Assembly: GCF_014202765.1 (NCBI RefSeq)
Contig: NZ_JACHHN010000003.1
Coordinates: 62,001 to 126,000 of the forward strand
DNA from: Silvimonas terrae
GTDB lineage: Bacteria; Pseudomonadota; Gammaproteobacteria; Burkholderiales; Chitinibacteraceae
DNA: 64,000 nucleotides
Reading direction: 5' to 3'
Shown here: one piece after another, positions 1 through 8,347 of the stretch
Position numbering within the stretch: position 1 is the stretch's first letter
Layout of the letters: every line of letters begins with the position of its first letter
Program-made: the position numbers and the translations under genes
Notes under the pieces: generated by a model
The model's input: only the letters and a program-made list of their open reading frames with translations
Told to the model about the DNA's origin: nothing
The model's database searches: none

Positions 1-74
1 ACATTCCGCATTATCTGATGAATGTGGACCTCACCCGGCTCCATCAGGAACTGCTGACAACACCCGCCGGCTAA
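1..74 (+). CDS. C-terminal end of an unidentified protein (partial)
   Basis: An open frame enters from the left edge and stops at TAA 72-74. The readable tail ends in LHQELLTTPAG. It is followed at once by hairpins and repeats, as expected for a gene end. I do not recognise the family from 23 residues. A regulator or transporter of the adjacent glucanase locus is possible, but nothing in the sequence shows it. Confidence 0.45.
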   Translation, partial: IPHYLMNVDLTRLHQELLTTPAG

Positions 75-93
75 GCCCATCTCCAAAGAAAAA

Positions 94-112
94 CCCCCGC
101 TTTGCGCGGGGG
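94..112 (-). terminator. GC hairpin, terminator-like
   Basis: The stem CCCCCGC (94-100) pairs with GCGGGGG (106-112). On the minus strand it is followed by a run of T (bases 91-93 and beyond read as A on the plus strand). On the plus strand there is no T-tract, so it is better placed to stop leftward transcription. It is almost identical to the hairpin at 306-324. Confidence 0.4.
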
Positions 113-151
113 GGTGCCGGCGTGACCACCAATCTGGCACTGACCAACACC

Positions 152-273
152 GTAGCCCGGATGAAGCGCAGCGAGAATCCGGGGTGGCGTTGCTGGCAAA
201 AACCCAAATCACACCCTCTGCCATGACCAATGCCGCGGCCCCGGATTCCCGGCTTCGCCTCCATCCGGGCTAC
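152..273. repeat. Inverted pair of REP-like elements
   Basis: Copy one (152-184) begins GTAGCCCGGAT and ends AATCCGGGG. Copy two (239-273) is the same unit in the opposite direction, beginning CCCCGGATTCC and ending CATCCGGGCTAC. A third copy lies at 62687-62722. This is a known style of intergenic proteobacterial palindromic repeat. The pair could fold as one long stem in RNA. No coding function is seen. Confidence 0.7.
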
Positions 274-305
274 GGGCGGTTCCTGTACATGCCCCAAAAG
301 AAAAA

Positions 306-332
306 CCCCCGCATTGCGCGGGGGCTTTTGTT
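306..332. terminator. Bidirectional rho-independent terminator
   Basis: The stem CCCCCGC (306-312) pairs with GCGGGGG (318-324). It is followed by CTTTTGTT on the plus strand and, read on the minus strand, by TTTTT. It sits about 35 bases past the stop of the giant glycosidase (366) and so probably ends that minus-strand transcript. Confidence 0.75.
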
Positions 333-365
333 GCTGGCTAGCCAGCGTTACCGTCAATCCGGCCC

Positions 366-3300
366 TTACCAGTAAATGCCAAACGCGGCATGTTCCGGTG
401 TCGGTGACATGATGGTGGAGCTCTGGTTGGACACGTCGTCGTAGGCAAAGCCATAAGCCAGGCCGCCGACGCTGTGGTTGTGCCAGAACTGCGCGTAGTA
501 GTTGGCCGGTGCAGTCAAATACCACGCAGACGGCGTCGACCACTTGCTCACGTCTTCCATGATGTGGCGGTTGAAGGCGGCGCAGATTTGCGCCTCCAGC
601 GCCAGTTCAGTGCTGTTGCCGGTCGCCAGCGTGCCCTTGCCTTCCAGGATGTCCTGGGTGGTGGGTTTGCTGACGTTATACGTGCCGCCTACATACGCGC
701 CGTTGTTCAGATTGACCTCAGTGAACACCATGGTGTTGCCTTGCACCTGACCGGCAAAGCGACGGCTGCCGCCCCACATATCAATGGTCAGGGTGCTGGT
801 GGTGTACTGGTTCCAGATCTGGTTCACGTACGCATCAAAGTAGTTGGCGTTGGCCTGGCCCACATCAAACGTGCTCTTGCCTGGTGCCAGAATGCGCGGC
901 AAGGCAGGTGCAGTCAGGTGGAAGGCGGCCGGGGTTTCATTCACAAACTCGTTGTAAATGGCGGCCACTGGTTCACCCGTACCCGTTTGCATGTGGAAGG
1001 TGGCGTTGGCGCCCCACACATCCACCATCAACGGGATACCAAACTCATCGACTTGCGTGGTGTTGATCCACAGGCCGGTGTCGTTGTAGGTGAACTCGTA
1101 CCAGTCGTAATTGACGTTGATGTTGGGGTCCGTCGGGTTCAGCGGGTTGGGCCCGGCAAAACCGATGTTCCCGTTCACGTCAGACAAGATGGTGATGTAC
1201 ATCGGCCCACCCAAAGACACGAACACCCGGCCCGAATCCATCTTGGGCAGCTTCAGCAACTTGGCTTGCGCCAGGGTGAAGAAGTAGTTCGAGTAGTTCT
1301 GGCCGTTTTTGCTCAGGTGGTTGGCGCCATTGTTATCCGCCACTTTGGCGTCGGTGATGGTGCCATCCGGGCTAACCCAGGCAAACTGGCCGGTGGCCGG
1401 ATCACGCCCGATAACGGCGACGTAGATCTGGTTATCGGCATAAGCGCCACGAGTGTTGTTTTGCAGATCGATCCCCACAAAACCCGGATACACGGTGTAC
1501 GACGGTGTGGTGCTTGCCGGGCTGGCAGAGAGCGTCGCCGCTGCGGCAGTTGCCGCCCCGGTGGCACTGTTTACCGTCAGCACAGCATTGAGCGAAGTCA
1601 CCTTGCCACTGCCGTTGCTGATCACCACGTCAAACGTTGCGCCATTGTCTGCCGCTACCGTGGCGGGCGTGGTGTAGCTGGCCGCCGTGGCACCGGTAAT
1701 CACTGCGCCGTTTTTGTACCACTGGTAAGTCAGCGGCGCGGTGCCGGTTGCGGTGACCGAGAACAGCGCGGTCGCGCCTACCTTCACCGCCAGGCTGGCC
1801 GGTTGGGTGCTGACGTTAGGCGTATTGCCGCCTGCGGCCTGCGCTGCAAACACCTGGAACTCATACAGCGAGTAACCATACTGCGTGCCGCGTTGCGTGC
1901 CATACATGCGGATATAACGCCCGGTCACGGTCGGGAACGAGATATCTTCCGTGCCGCCCTGGCCGTTGGCCTGGTTATAAGCCGTGGTCCAGTTCTGGGC
2001 ATCATTGGATACCTGGATCTGGTACGCCTTGCCGTAAGCCGCTTCCCAATACAGGATCACGCGGCCAATGCTCTGGGTCGAGCCCAGATCAATCTGCACC
2101 CACTGCGGATCAGCAGAAGCGGAAGACCAGCGCGTGGTGAGATCGCCATCGGTCACATAGGCCGCTTGCGAGAACGCCGGGTTTTCATTGCTGCTGATGG
2201 TGGCCGTTTTGCCCAGTGCCAGGTTGGTACCGGTATTGCCGGTCCCTCCCGTACCCCCGGTGCCGCCCGTACCGCCAGAACCCGAACCTACGGTCAGCGT
2301 GGCCGCACTGCTGGTCAGGCTGTTGCCGTTGGCATCAGACACCACCACGGTGAACACCGCGCCGTTGTCAGCCGCCGTGGTGGCCGGCGTGGTATAGCTG
2401 GCACTGGTTGCGCCGGAGATGGCCGCACCGTTCTTCTGCCACTGGTAGCTCAGATTGCTACCCGTGGCTGCCACACTGAAGCTGGCGGTCTGGCCGGTAC
2501 TGACGCTCTGGTTGGCCGGTTGCGTGGTAATGGTCGGCGCGGCGGTCGAGTAGATCTCGAATTCCCACAGCGAGTAACCATATTGCGTAGCGCGCGCGGT
2601 GCCATACATGCGCACGTAACGGGCCGTTGCAGCGGTAAAGCGGAAGTCCTCCACGCCACCCACACCCGCAGACTGGGTATACACGGTGGTCCAGTTGGTG
2701 TTGTCGTTGGACACCTGTATCTGGTAAGCCGTCGCGTAGGCGGTTTCCCAGCGCAGGATCACGTGGTCAAAGGTTTTGGCCGAGCCCAGATCAACCGCAA
2801 TCCAGCCCGGATCAACAAAGGCCGAGGACCAACGGGTAGTAGTGCTGCCATCAAACGCGGCCGACGCCGGTTCCACCGTCTGGTTTTCATAGCCGCTGGC
2901 GGTAGCCGGCTTGTTCAACGCCAGATTGATGGTTGTACCGCCGCCACTGGAGCCCCCGTTGACGGTGAGCGTGGCATTGGCGCTGGTCACGCTGCCGCCT
3001 TGCGAGCTGGTAATCACCACCGAGAACACGGCGCCGTTATCTGCCGCAGTGGTGACCGGTGTGGTGTAAGAGCCGGTCGTGGTGGTTGCCACCGCAGAAC
3101 CGTTCTTCATCCACTGATAGCTCAGCGTGCCGCTACCGTTGGCCACAACGCTGAATGTTGCGGTCTGGCCAACATTCACACTCTGGCTAGCCGGTTGCGT
3201 GGTGATGGTCGGTGCCGGGGCAGATGTCCCGGAAGTGCACAGCGCCCAGCCCGGGAAGTTGTTGGCAACGGCCACACTGGCATTACCGGCCGACGATACC

Positions 3301-6300
3301 CAGTACGAATAAGTACTGTCCTGGTTGGTCGACGTCCAGGTATTCCACGGTGACGGGAACGCGCAAGACGAGGCATTGGCGCCGCTGATGGCAAGCGCTT
3401 CATCCTTGGTCGGCAGGCGCATGTTCTGGCTGGCGCAATAACCGGCAGCCACAGACTGGGTGAACTGCGCACCCTGAGTGGTGTAGGTGTATTGAGCACG
3501 GCGCCAGGTCAGGCCGGTCTGGTTGTCATGCACGTTGGCGGTATCAACGATGGTGTAACGCTCGTTGGCATCGCCACAATTGGCCACGTTATAGACTTCA
3601 AACTCATAGAGCGAATACCCGTACTGCGTGCCGCGCTGCGTGCCATACATGCGCACATAACGGGCGCGGGCGGTCGGGAAGCTGAAGTCTTCGTTGCCAC
3701 CGACACCGGCCGTCTGGGTGTAAACCGTCGTCCAGTTGGCGTTGTCGTTGGATACCTGGATCTGGTAGGCCACGGCATAAGCGGCTTCCCAGCGCAGGAT
3801 GATGCGGTTGAACGCAGTAGCCGTACCCAGATCAATTTCAATCCAGGACGGATCAACAAAGGCCGAGCCCCACTTGGTGGTGGTATTGCCATCCACCACG
3901 TTGGAAGCCGGGTTGCCTTGCTGGTTTTCATAGCTGCTGGCCGTGGCGGTCTTGCCCAGTGCCAGATTCACGCCCGGCGGGGCCATGGTCAGCGTGGCGA
4001 CATTGCTGGTCACCGAGCCGGCCACGTTGGTCACCGTCACCGTGTAATTACCCGCGTCGGTGTTCTGCACAGTCGGGATGGTGAAAGTGGCCGAATCGGT
4101 ACCCACGTTGGTGCCATTCTTTTGCCATTGATAGTGGAACGGCGACGAACCCGACACCGCCACGGTAAACGTGACCGGCTGGCCCGGAATACCGGTGATG
4201 TTGTTGGGCTGCGTGGTAATGGCCGGTACGCGGGCGGCGTTCACGGTCAGGCTCACGGCCGGCGAGGTCACCGTGTTGACCGGGTTGGTGACCGTCACCG
4301 AATACATCTCGCCATTATTGGCCGTGGTCAGCACCGGGGTGGTGTAGCTGGTGTTGATTGCTCCGTTGATCGGCGCACCATTCTTCAACCACTGGTATTG
4401 CAGGGTGGGCGAACCAGTTGCGGCCACGCTGAAGATGGCAGTCTGGCCGGCGTCCACGTTCTGCGCTACCGGCGCGGTCTGGATGACCGGTGCAGCCGCC
4501 GCGACCACCGTCACGGTGGCCGCAGTCGAGGTGACGTTACCCAGACTGTTAGTCACGGTTACCGTGTAGCTGGCGTTGTTATCACCCGAACCGGTAGCCG
4601 GTGTGGTGTAACTGGCCGCATTGGCGCCGGAAATCGCCGTGCCGTTCTTGTACCACTGGAACGTCAGCGGAGATGCACCGGAAGCCGTCACCGAGAACAG
4701 CGCAGGCTGACCGGACGTGACCGAGGTCGACACCGGTTGCGCAATGATGGACGGTGCGCTGGCCGGCGGGGTGGCGTGAGTAACCGGCTGGATGGTAAAG
4801 CTCACGTTGCCGCTTTGCAGCCCTGGTGCCGTGGCCGTGACCGTCACTGAGCCCGAGGTAAATTGCGAGCGCAATGCAATCTTGGTCATGCCGCCTTCGG
4901 CTTGCAGTTGCGGATCACCCGGCGAGTGATACGTCAGCGGCTGGCCCGCCGTGACATATTGCTCGGAACCGCCCATGTAGGTCGCCGGGCCGCTGACAGT
5001 AAAGTTGATATTGTCAGCTGCGGTCGGCACCAGGTTGCCTTGGGCATCCACCACTTGCGCCACGACGAACGCGGCATCAGAACCATTGGCGGTCACCGCA
5101 AAGCTGGTGCCATCCGGCTTGGTCAATTCCGGCACCACAGTCAGCAAGATGCGGCTTTCTGCACCGGCGGTGGTTTTGGAGTCGGTGGCTTGTACATTGC
5201 CGTACTGATCCAGACACTCGGCCGTCACTGTACCGGCTGCCCAGTTCACGTTCCACGACACCTGGAACGGCATCTTGGTGGTGCTTTGGGTCAGGTTGGC
5301 GCTGGAATCCGAATTCCACGGATTGGGTACCTGATCCGAACCCTGCGGCGTGCCATTGATCAGCAAGCGCACGGACGGACAGTTACTGAAGGCGTTCACC
5401 TGGATATTGCCGGAGCGGTTCCAGTGGTGCGCCAGTTTGACGACCGGCTTGATGGAGTACGGCGTCCATGCAGCCTGATACACGTAGTACAACAGTTTGG
5501 GGAAGCGGTTCATGTCCACCATGGACGCGCCCAGCGAGCGTACGCCAGGCCCGGTGGTGCCTTCCACATAGGTGCTGCTTTCCCCCGGAGAATCCGCAAA
5601 ATACCACTGCGCCATCCCGAAGGCGTTAATGGCCACGCCCTTGCGCCAGTTATCCAGGAACGGTGCGGCAAAGGCCAGTTCGTAGTCCCAGGCTTGACGC
5701 GCCGTACCGGCCCCCCAGTATTCCGCACCCCACGCCGGGCTGCCCGGATAGGTTTGCTTGGTCAGGACTTCACACCCTTCCATCGTGCAACCCAGAATGT
5801 CGCCATTGGCCGGGTTGGGCGTACGGTCAGACTGCGCGCGGGTGTTGATTGGGTCCCAAATACGGGAGAGCGCTTTCAGGCTTTGGGCAAAGGTGGTGTC
5901 CGTGGCGCCGTTGTCAGCCTCCCACGCCAAAATGGACGGGTGGCTGCGGTCACGCACGATCATGTCGCGATGCAGTTCGGTCTTGAGCGTCTGCATGTCA
6001 CACGGTGGTGTGGTGCAGGCATTGGCAAAACCGTTTTCGCCATCGCCAGACGGCTGGATGATGAAGATACCCAGGTTATCCGCAGCATCGACAAACTCGG
6101 GGCTGGAGGTCGAATGACCTGGCCGCCACAAGTTGCCGCCGGCTTGCGCCAATTGCTGCAGATCCCGCCATTGCTGTTCTTCCGGGACGGACGTCCCCAA
6201 AGCCGGGTAGTCGTAGCGGCCAGAGCCACCCCACAGGAACATGCGGTGTCCGTTGATGCTGGGCAGGTCTTTATCCCAGGTGATCGTGCGGATACCCAGC

Positions 6301-7490
6301 GGGCTTTGTACCGAGTCCACCACCACGCCATTGATACTGACAGTGTGGAACACCTTGTACATGTACGGTTTGCCATACGGGCTGTTGTTCGGATACCAGA
6401 GCGTGGGGTTGTTCACCGTCAAGGTCTGGTCGAACAAGGTCGGCTGCAGTGCACCGGTGCCATTGGGGCTGATGGTCTTCTGTGCTTGCGCACTGGCGAC
6501 CACGTTGCCGGTTGCATCGACAATCTGCGTGGTCAGCGTCACCGGCTGCGCCGTTGTGCCTTCGTTGAGTACGTTGGTCTGTACATCAATGGTGGCCTGG
6601 GCCGTGGTTGCACTCACCGTCGAGACATACGTACCCCAGGTGTTCTGGCCGGCATACACGTTCAGCGGAATGTGGACTTTATCCGTGATGTACATGTACA
6701 CCGGCCGGAACAGACCTGCATCAGACTGACCAAAACGGAACGCTTGCGAGAACCCGGGCGATTCGAAGAACGTATCGCCCTTGGCTACCTTCACTGCCAG
6801 CATGTTGTCCGACCCGTCAAACTTCACATAGGGAGTGATATCCACCATGAAGGGGATAAACCCGACCACGTGTGTCGCTTGCGGATTGATGGCGCTGGTG
6901 CCGGGAATGAACGTGCCATTCACGTACACCTGGGCGCCGGTATGCGCGCCTTCAAACTCCACCAGCACCTTGCGGCTGCTGTTGGAGGCATCCAGCGTGA
7001 AATGCTTGCGGTACCAGTTTTTGGTGCCGTCCAGATCCCCTTCCCCGCCACCGGATTCGGTGTTGATGAAGGTATCCAGCTGGTTGGCGGAATACGGAAT
7101 CCCGACGGACAACCAGGAAGAATCATCAAACCCCGGCTGCATGGCCGTGGCTGGATCCTGGTCCTTGATGTATTTCCACGGTGTTTCACCGAGATTGATT
7201 TTCTGGCGCTCCGAGGGCGCTAGCGTCACCGCGTCAGCGGTGGGCGCATAGAGCCCTGTGAGTACCGAAACGGCGGTCAGGCAGCCTGCCAACTGCCTGA
7301 ACAACCTGGGGAACCGCCGACCTTCTTCCTTCCGGGCGTTGAGAAGGTGTTTGAAGCGATCTGCCGCGTTGCAAATCCTCGCCGTAGCCCTGCTACGGCT
7401 GTGGATTGCGCCTTGCATCTCCTCTTCAACCCCCTCCTCACTGCGCCGGAAAGACTCGGTCAGCGGTTCGCTGGTTTCGTAAAGTTTCAT
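366..7490 (-). CDS. Giant secreted modular glycosidase: GH2 + Ig-like + F5/8C + GH64 domains
   Basis: About 2374 residues. The order is: hydrophobic export segment near residues 55-75 ending TADA; GH2 sugar-binding, Ig-like and TIM-barrel domains (nt about 7230-5100); three Ig-like domains (nt 4750-3990); a discoidin/CBM32-type F5/8C domain; a DUF1566-like stretch (nt 3580-3230); two further Ig + F5/8C units; a sixth Ig domain; and a C-terminal GH64 beta-1,3-glucanase domain (nt 1497-366). The GH64 part shows YEF (likely catalytic Glu), QVDEFG (likely catalytic Asp) and the family ending AYGFAYDD. Expected role: extracellular breakdown of beta-glucan or a related polymer, with CBM32-type domains holding the substrate. 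I chose ATG 7490 for its upstream GAGGGG. The frame stays open to 7682, and a repeat lies within the first 60 codons, so the start is uncertain. In the GH2 barrel, the position where acid/base Glu is normal reads Gly (WEADNG). Confidence 0.85.
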   Translation of the reverse strand: MKLYETSEPLTESFRRSEEGVEEEMQGAIHSRSRATARICNAADRFKHLLNARKEEGRRFPRLFRQLAGCLTAVSVLTGLYAPTADAVTLAPSERQKINLGETPWKYIKDQDPATAMQPGFDDSSWLSVGIPYSANQLDTFINTESGGGEGDLDGTKNWYRKHFTLDASNSSRKVLVEFEGAHTGAQVYVNGTFIPGTSAINPQATHVVGFIPFMVDITPYVKFDGSDNMLAVKVAKGDTFFESPGFSQAFRFGQSDAGLFRPVYMYITDKVHIPLNVYAGQNTWGTYVSTVSATTAQATIDVQTNVLNEGTTAQPVTLTTQIVDATGNVVASAQAQKTISPNGTGALQPTLFDQTLTVNNPTLWYPNNSPYGKPYMYKVFHTVSINGVVVDSVQSPLGIRTITWDKDLPSINGHRMFLWGGSGRYDYPALGTSVPEEQQWRDLQQLAQAGGNLWRPGHSTSSPEFVDAADNLGIFIIQPSGDGENGFANACTTPPCDMQTLKTELHRDMIVRDRSHPSILAWEADNGATDTTFAQSLKALSRIWDPINTRAQSDRTPNPANGDILGCTMEGCEVLTKQTYPGSPAWGAEYWGAGTARQAWDYELAFAAPFLDNWRKGVAINAFGMAQWYFADSPGESSTYVEGTTGPGVRSLGASMVDMNRFPKLLYYVYQAAWTPYSIKPVVKLAHHWNRSGNIQVNAFSNCPSVRLLINGTPQGSDQVPNPWNSDSSANLTQSTTKMPFQVSWNVNWAAGTVTAECLDQYGNVQATDSKTTAGAESRILLTVVPELTKPDGTSFAVTANGSDAAFVVAQVVDAQGNLVPTAADNINFTVSGPATYMGGSEQYVTAGQPLTYHSPGDPQLQAEGGMTKIALRSQFTSGSVTVTATAPGLQSGNVSFTIQPVTHATPPASAPSIIAQPVSTSVTSGQPALFSVTASGASPLTFQWYKNGTAISGANAASYTTPATGSGDNNASYTVTVTNSLGNVTSTAATVTVVAAAAPVIQTAPVAQNVDAGQTAIFSVAATGSPTLQYQWLKNGAPINGAINTSYTTPVLTTANNGEMYSVTVTNPVNTVTSPAVSLTVNAARVPAITTQPNNITGIPGQPVTFTVAVSGSSPFHYQWQKNGTNVGTDSATFTIPTVQNTDAGNYTVTVTNVAGSVTSNVATLTMAPPGVNLALGKTATASSYENQQGNPASNVVDGNTTTKWGSAFVDPSWIEIDLGTATAFNRIILRWEAAYAVAYQIQVSNDNANWTTVYTQTAGVGGNEDFSFPTARARYVRMYGTQRGTQYGYSLYEFEVYNVANCGDANERYTIVDTANVHDNQTGLTWRRAQYTYTTQGAQFTQSVAAGYCASQNMRLPTKDEALAISGANASSCAFPSPWNTWTSTNQDSTYSYWVSSAGNASVAVANNFPGWALCTSGTSAPAPTITTQPASQSVNVGQTATFSVVANGSGTLSYQWMKNGSAVATTTTGSYTTPVTTAADNGAVFSVVITSSQGGSVTSANATLTVNGGSSGGGTTINLALNKPATASGYENQTVEPASAAFDGSTTTRWSSAFVDPGWIAVDLGSAKTFDHVILRWETAYATAYQIQVSNDNTNWTTVYTQSAGVGGVEDFRFTAATARYVRMYGTARATQYGYSLWEFEIYSTAAPTITTQPANQSVSTGQTASFSVAATGSNLSYQWQKNGAAISGATSASYTTPATTAADNGAVFTVVVSDANGNSLTSSAATLTVGSGSGGTGGTGGTGGTGNTGTNLALGKTATISSNENPAFSQAAYVTDGDLTTRWSSASADPQWVQIDLGSTQSIGRVILYWEAAYGKAYQIQVSNDAQNWTTAYNQANGQGGTEDISFPTVTGRYIRMYGTQRGTQYGYSLYEFQVFAAQAAGGNTPNVSTQPASLAVKVGATALFSVTATGTAPLTYQWYKNGAVITGATAASYTTPATVAADNGATFDVVISNGSGKVTSLNAVLTVNSATGAATAAAATLSASPASTTPSYTVYPGFVGIDLQNNTRGAYADNQIYVAVIGRDPATGQFAWVSPDGTITDAKVADNNGANHLSKNGQNYSNYFFTLAQAKLLKLPKMDSGRVFVSLGGPMYITILSDVNGNIGFAGPNPLNPTDPNINVNYDWYEFTYNDTGLWINTTQVDEFGIPLMVDVWGANATFHMQTGTGEPVAAIYNEFVNETPAAFHLTAPALPRILAPGKSTFDVGQANANYFDAYVNQIWNQYTTSTLTIDMWGGSRRFAGQVQGNTMVFTEVNLNNGAYVGGTYNVSKPTTQDILEGKGTLATGNSTELALEAQICAAFNRHIMEDVSKWSTPSAWYLTAPANYYAQFWHNHSVGGLAYGFAYDDVSNQSSTIMSPTPEHAAFGIYW
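7345..7420. repeat. REP-like palindrome inside the 5' coding end of the giant glycosidase
   Basis: GCCGTAGC (7381-7388) and GCTACGGC (7392-7399) form a hairpin. It is flanked by GCGTTGCAAATCC on one side and GGATTGCGCCTTGC on the other, which are again mutually complementary in outline. This layout is a familiar intergenic repeat of proteobacteria. Here it falls within the frame upstream of the export segment. Confidence 0.5.
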
Positions 7491-7763
7491 GGACGACCCC
7501 TCGCATACTGCTTGATGGTGTCGCCAACGCGCACGCCACCCCACAGAGAGGCGGTCAGCCACATTGACGATGTTTTTGGTACAGCAACAACACGAACAGG
7601 AACCACGCTGGCCAGAACTGCCAGCGTCAACGACTACGCCGCGGTTGCAGCGTGACGACCACCGCGCCCTTACCCACCCCATGCAGCTAATGGCTGCGTT
7701 TTGCGCTCTCGATCAACACCGTTGGCATGGGCAAAAAACAACCTCGCCCACCGATGCCGATTC

Positions 7764-7777
7764 TGAAATTGATTTCA
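7764..7777. promoter_or_regulatory. LacI/GalR-type operator candidate 1
   Basis: TGAAATTGATTTCA has perfect TGAAAT/ATTTCA arms. It matches the TGAAA-N4-TTTCA outline of LacI-family sites. It is the copy nearest the giant glycosidase gene. Confidence 0.5.
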
Positions 7778-7871
7778 TTCCCATCACACGTTTACACGCG
7801 CGCCAGGACATGCAAAACCCGTAAATGGTTGGTCTGCATGCTCTTTTTGTGTCCCAGTTCACCATCCGCAA

Positions 7872-7885
7872 TGAAATCGATTTCA
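7872..7885. promoter_or_regulatory. LacI/GalR-type operator candidate 2
   Basis: TGAAATCGATTTCA is a perfect 14-base palindrome with the central CG typical of LacI-family operators. It lies 108 bases from candidate 1. Confidence 0.6.
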
Positions 7886-8121
7886 AATCTGGATAAAACA
7901 ATGGCGACTGAACACATCTCCACCTCCTACCGCATGCCCTGCGTCAAAATGCACAACATTGGTGCAAATATGGGCAATGCGGCTATTTTTTGGTGATTCT
8001 AAACCATTATTTTGTGAAAAAGTGCCAAAAAAGCGCACGGCCGGACTGTTTTTTCTGACAGGAGGCTTGCCTGAAATCGTGAACGGCCTTGTTAGCGTTA
8101 ACAGAAATTGGTCAACATTGT

Positions 8122-8135
8122 TGAAAACGGTTTCA
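8122..8135. promoter_or_regulatory. LacI/GalR-type operator candidate 3
   Basis: TGAAAACGGTTTCA fits TGAAANCGNTTTCA. It is 250 bases from candidate 2 and about 210 bases upstream of the GH64 lipoprotein start. The spacing would allow looping between copies. Confidence 0.55.
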
Positions 8136-8347
8136 GACAAACCTGCAAACCGGTGTGAGACCCGACACGCTAAAAACACCAAACCGTTTTGGCCAGACTG
8201 ATGACCAACGGCTGTCGCCCCGCCTGCGCCTTTCAGGACAAAAGCAGGAAGAAAACGCCGCCAGAAAGCGTTCAATGGCGGCGCAACACCGTACGCCCGA
8301 CAACAGACCAGAACCCAAAAAAACATCCCAGGAAAACAGGCCCGCTC

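Larger units (their letters stand above)
7491..8347. promoter_or_regulatory. Divergent control region between the two GH64 genes
   Basis: This 857-base region separates two divergently transcribed glucanase genes. It holds the three operator-like palindromes listed separately. Short open frames inside it have no supporting features and I do not call them. A less perfect half-match, TGAAATCG, lies near 8071. I cannot fix the transcription start for either gene. Confidence 0.5.

Noticed and set aside
474-3353. 959-codon plus-strand open frame opposite the giant glycosidase
   Set aside because: The opposite strand encodes recognisable Ig, F5/8C and GH64 domains. This frame gives low-complexity Arg/His/Gly-rich sequence typical of an antisense shadow in GC-rich DNA.
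4863-7223. 786-codon plus-strand open frame opposite the GH2 region
   Set aside because: It is antisense to clear GH2 domains and has no family features of its own.
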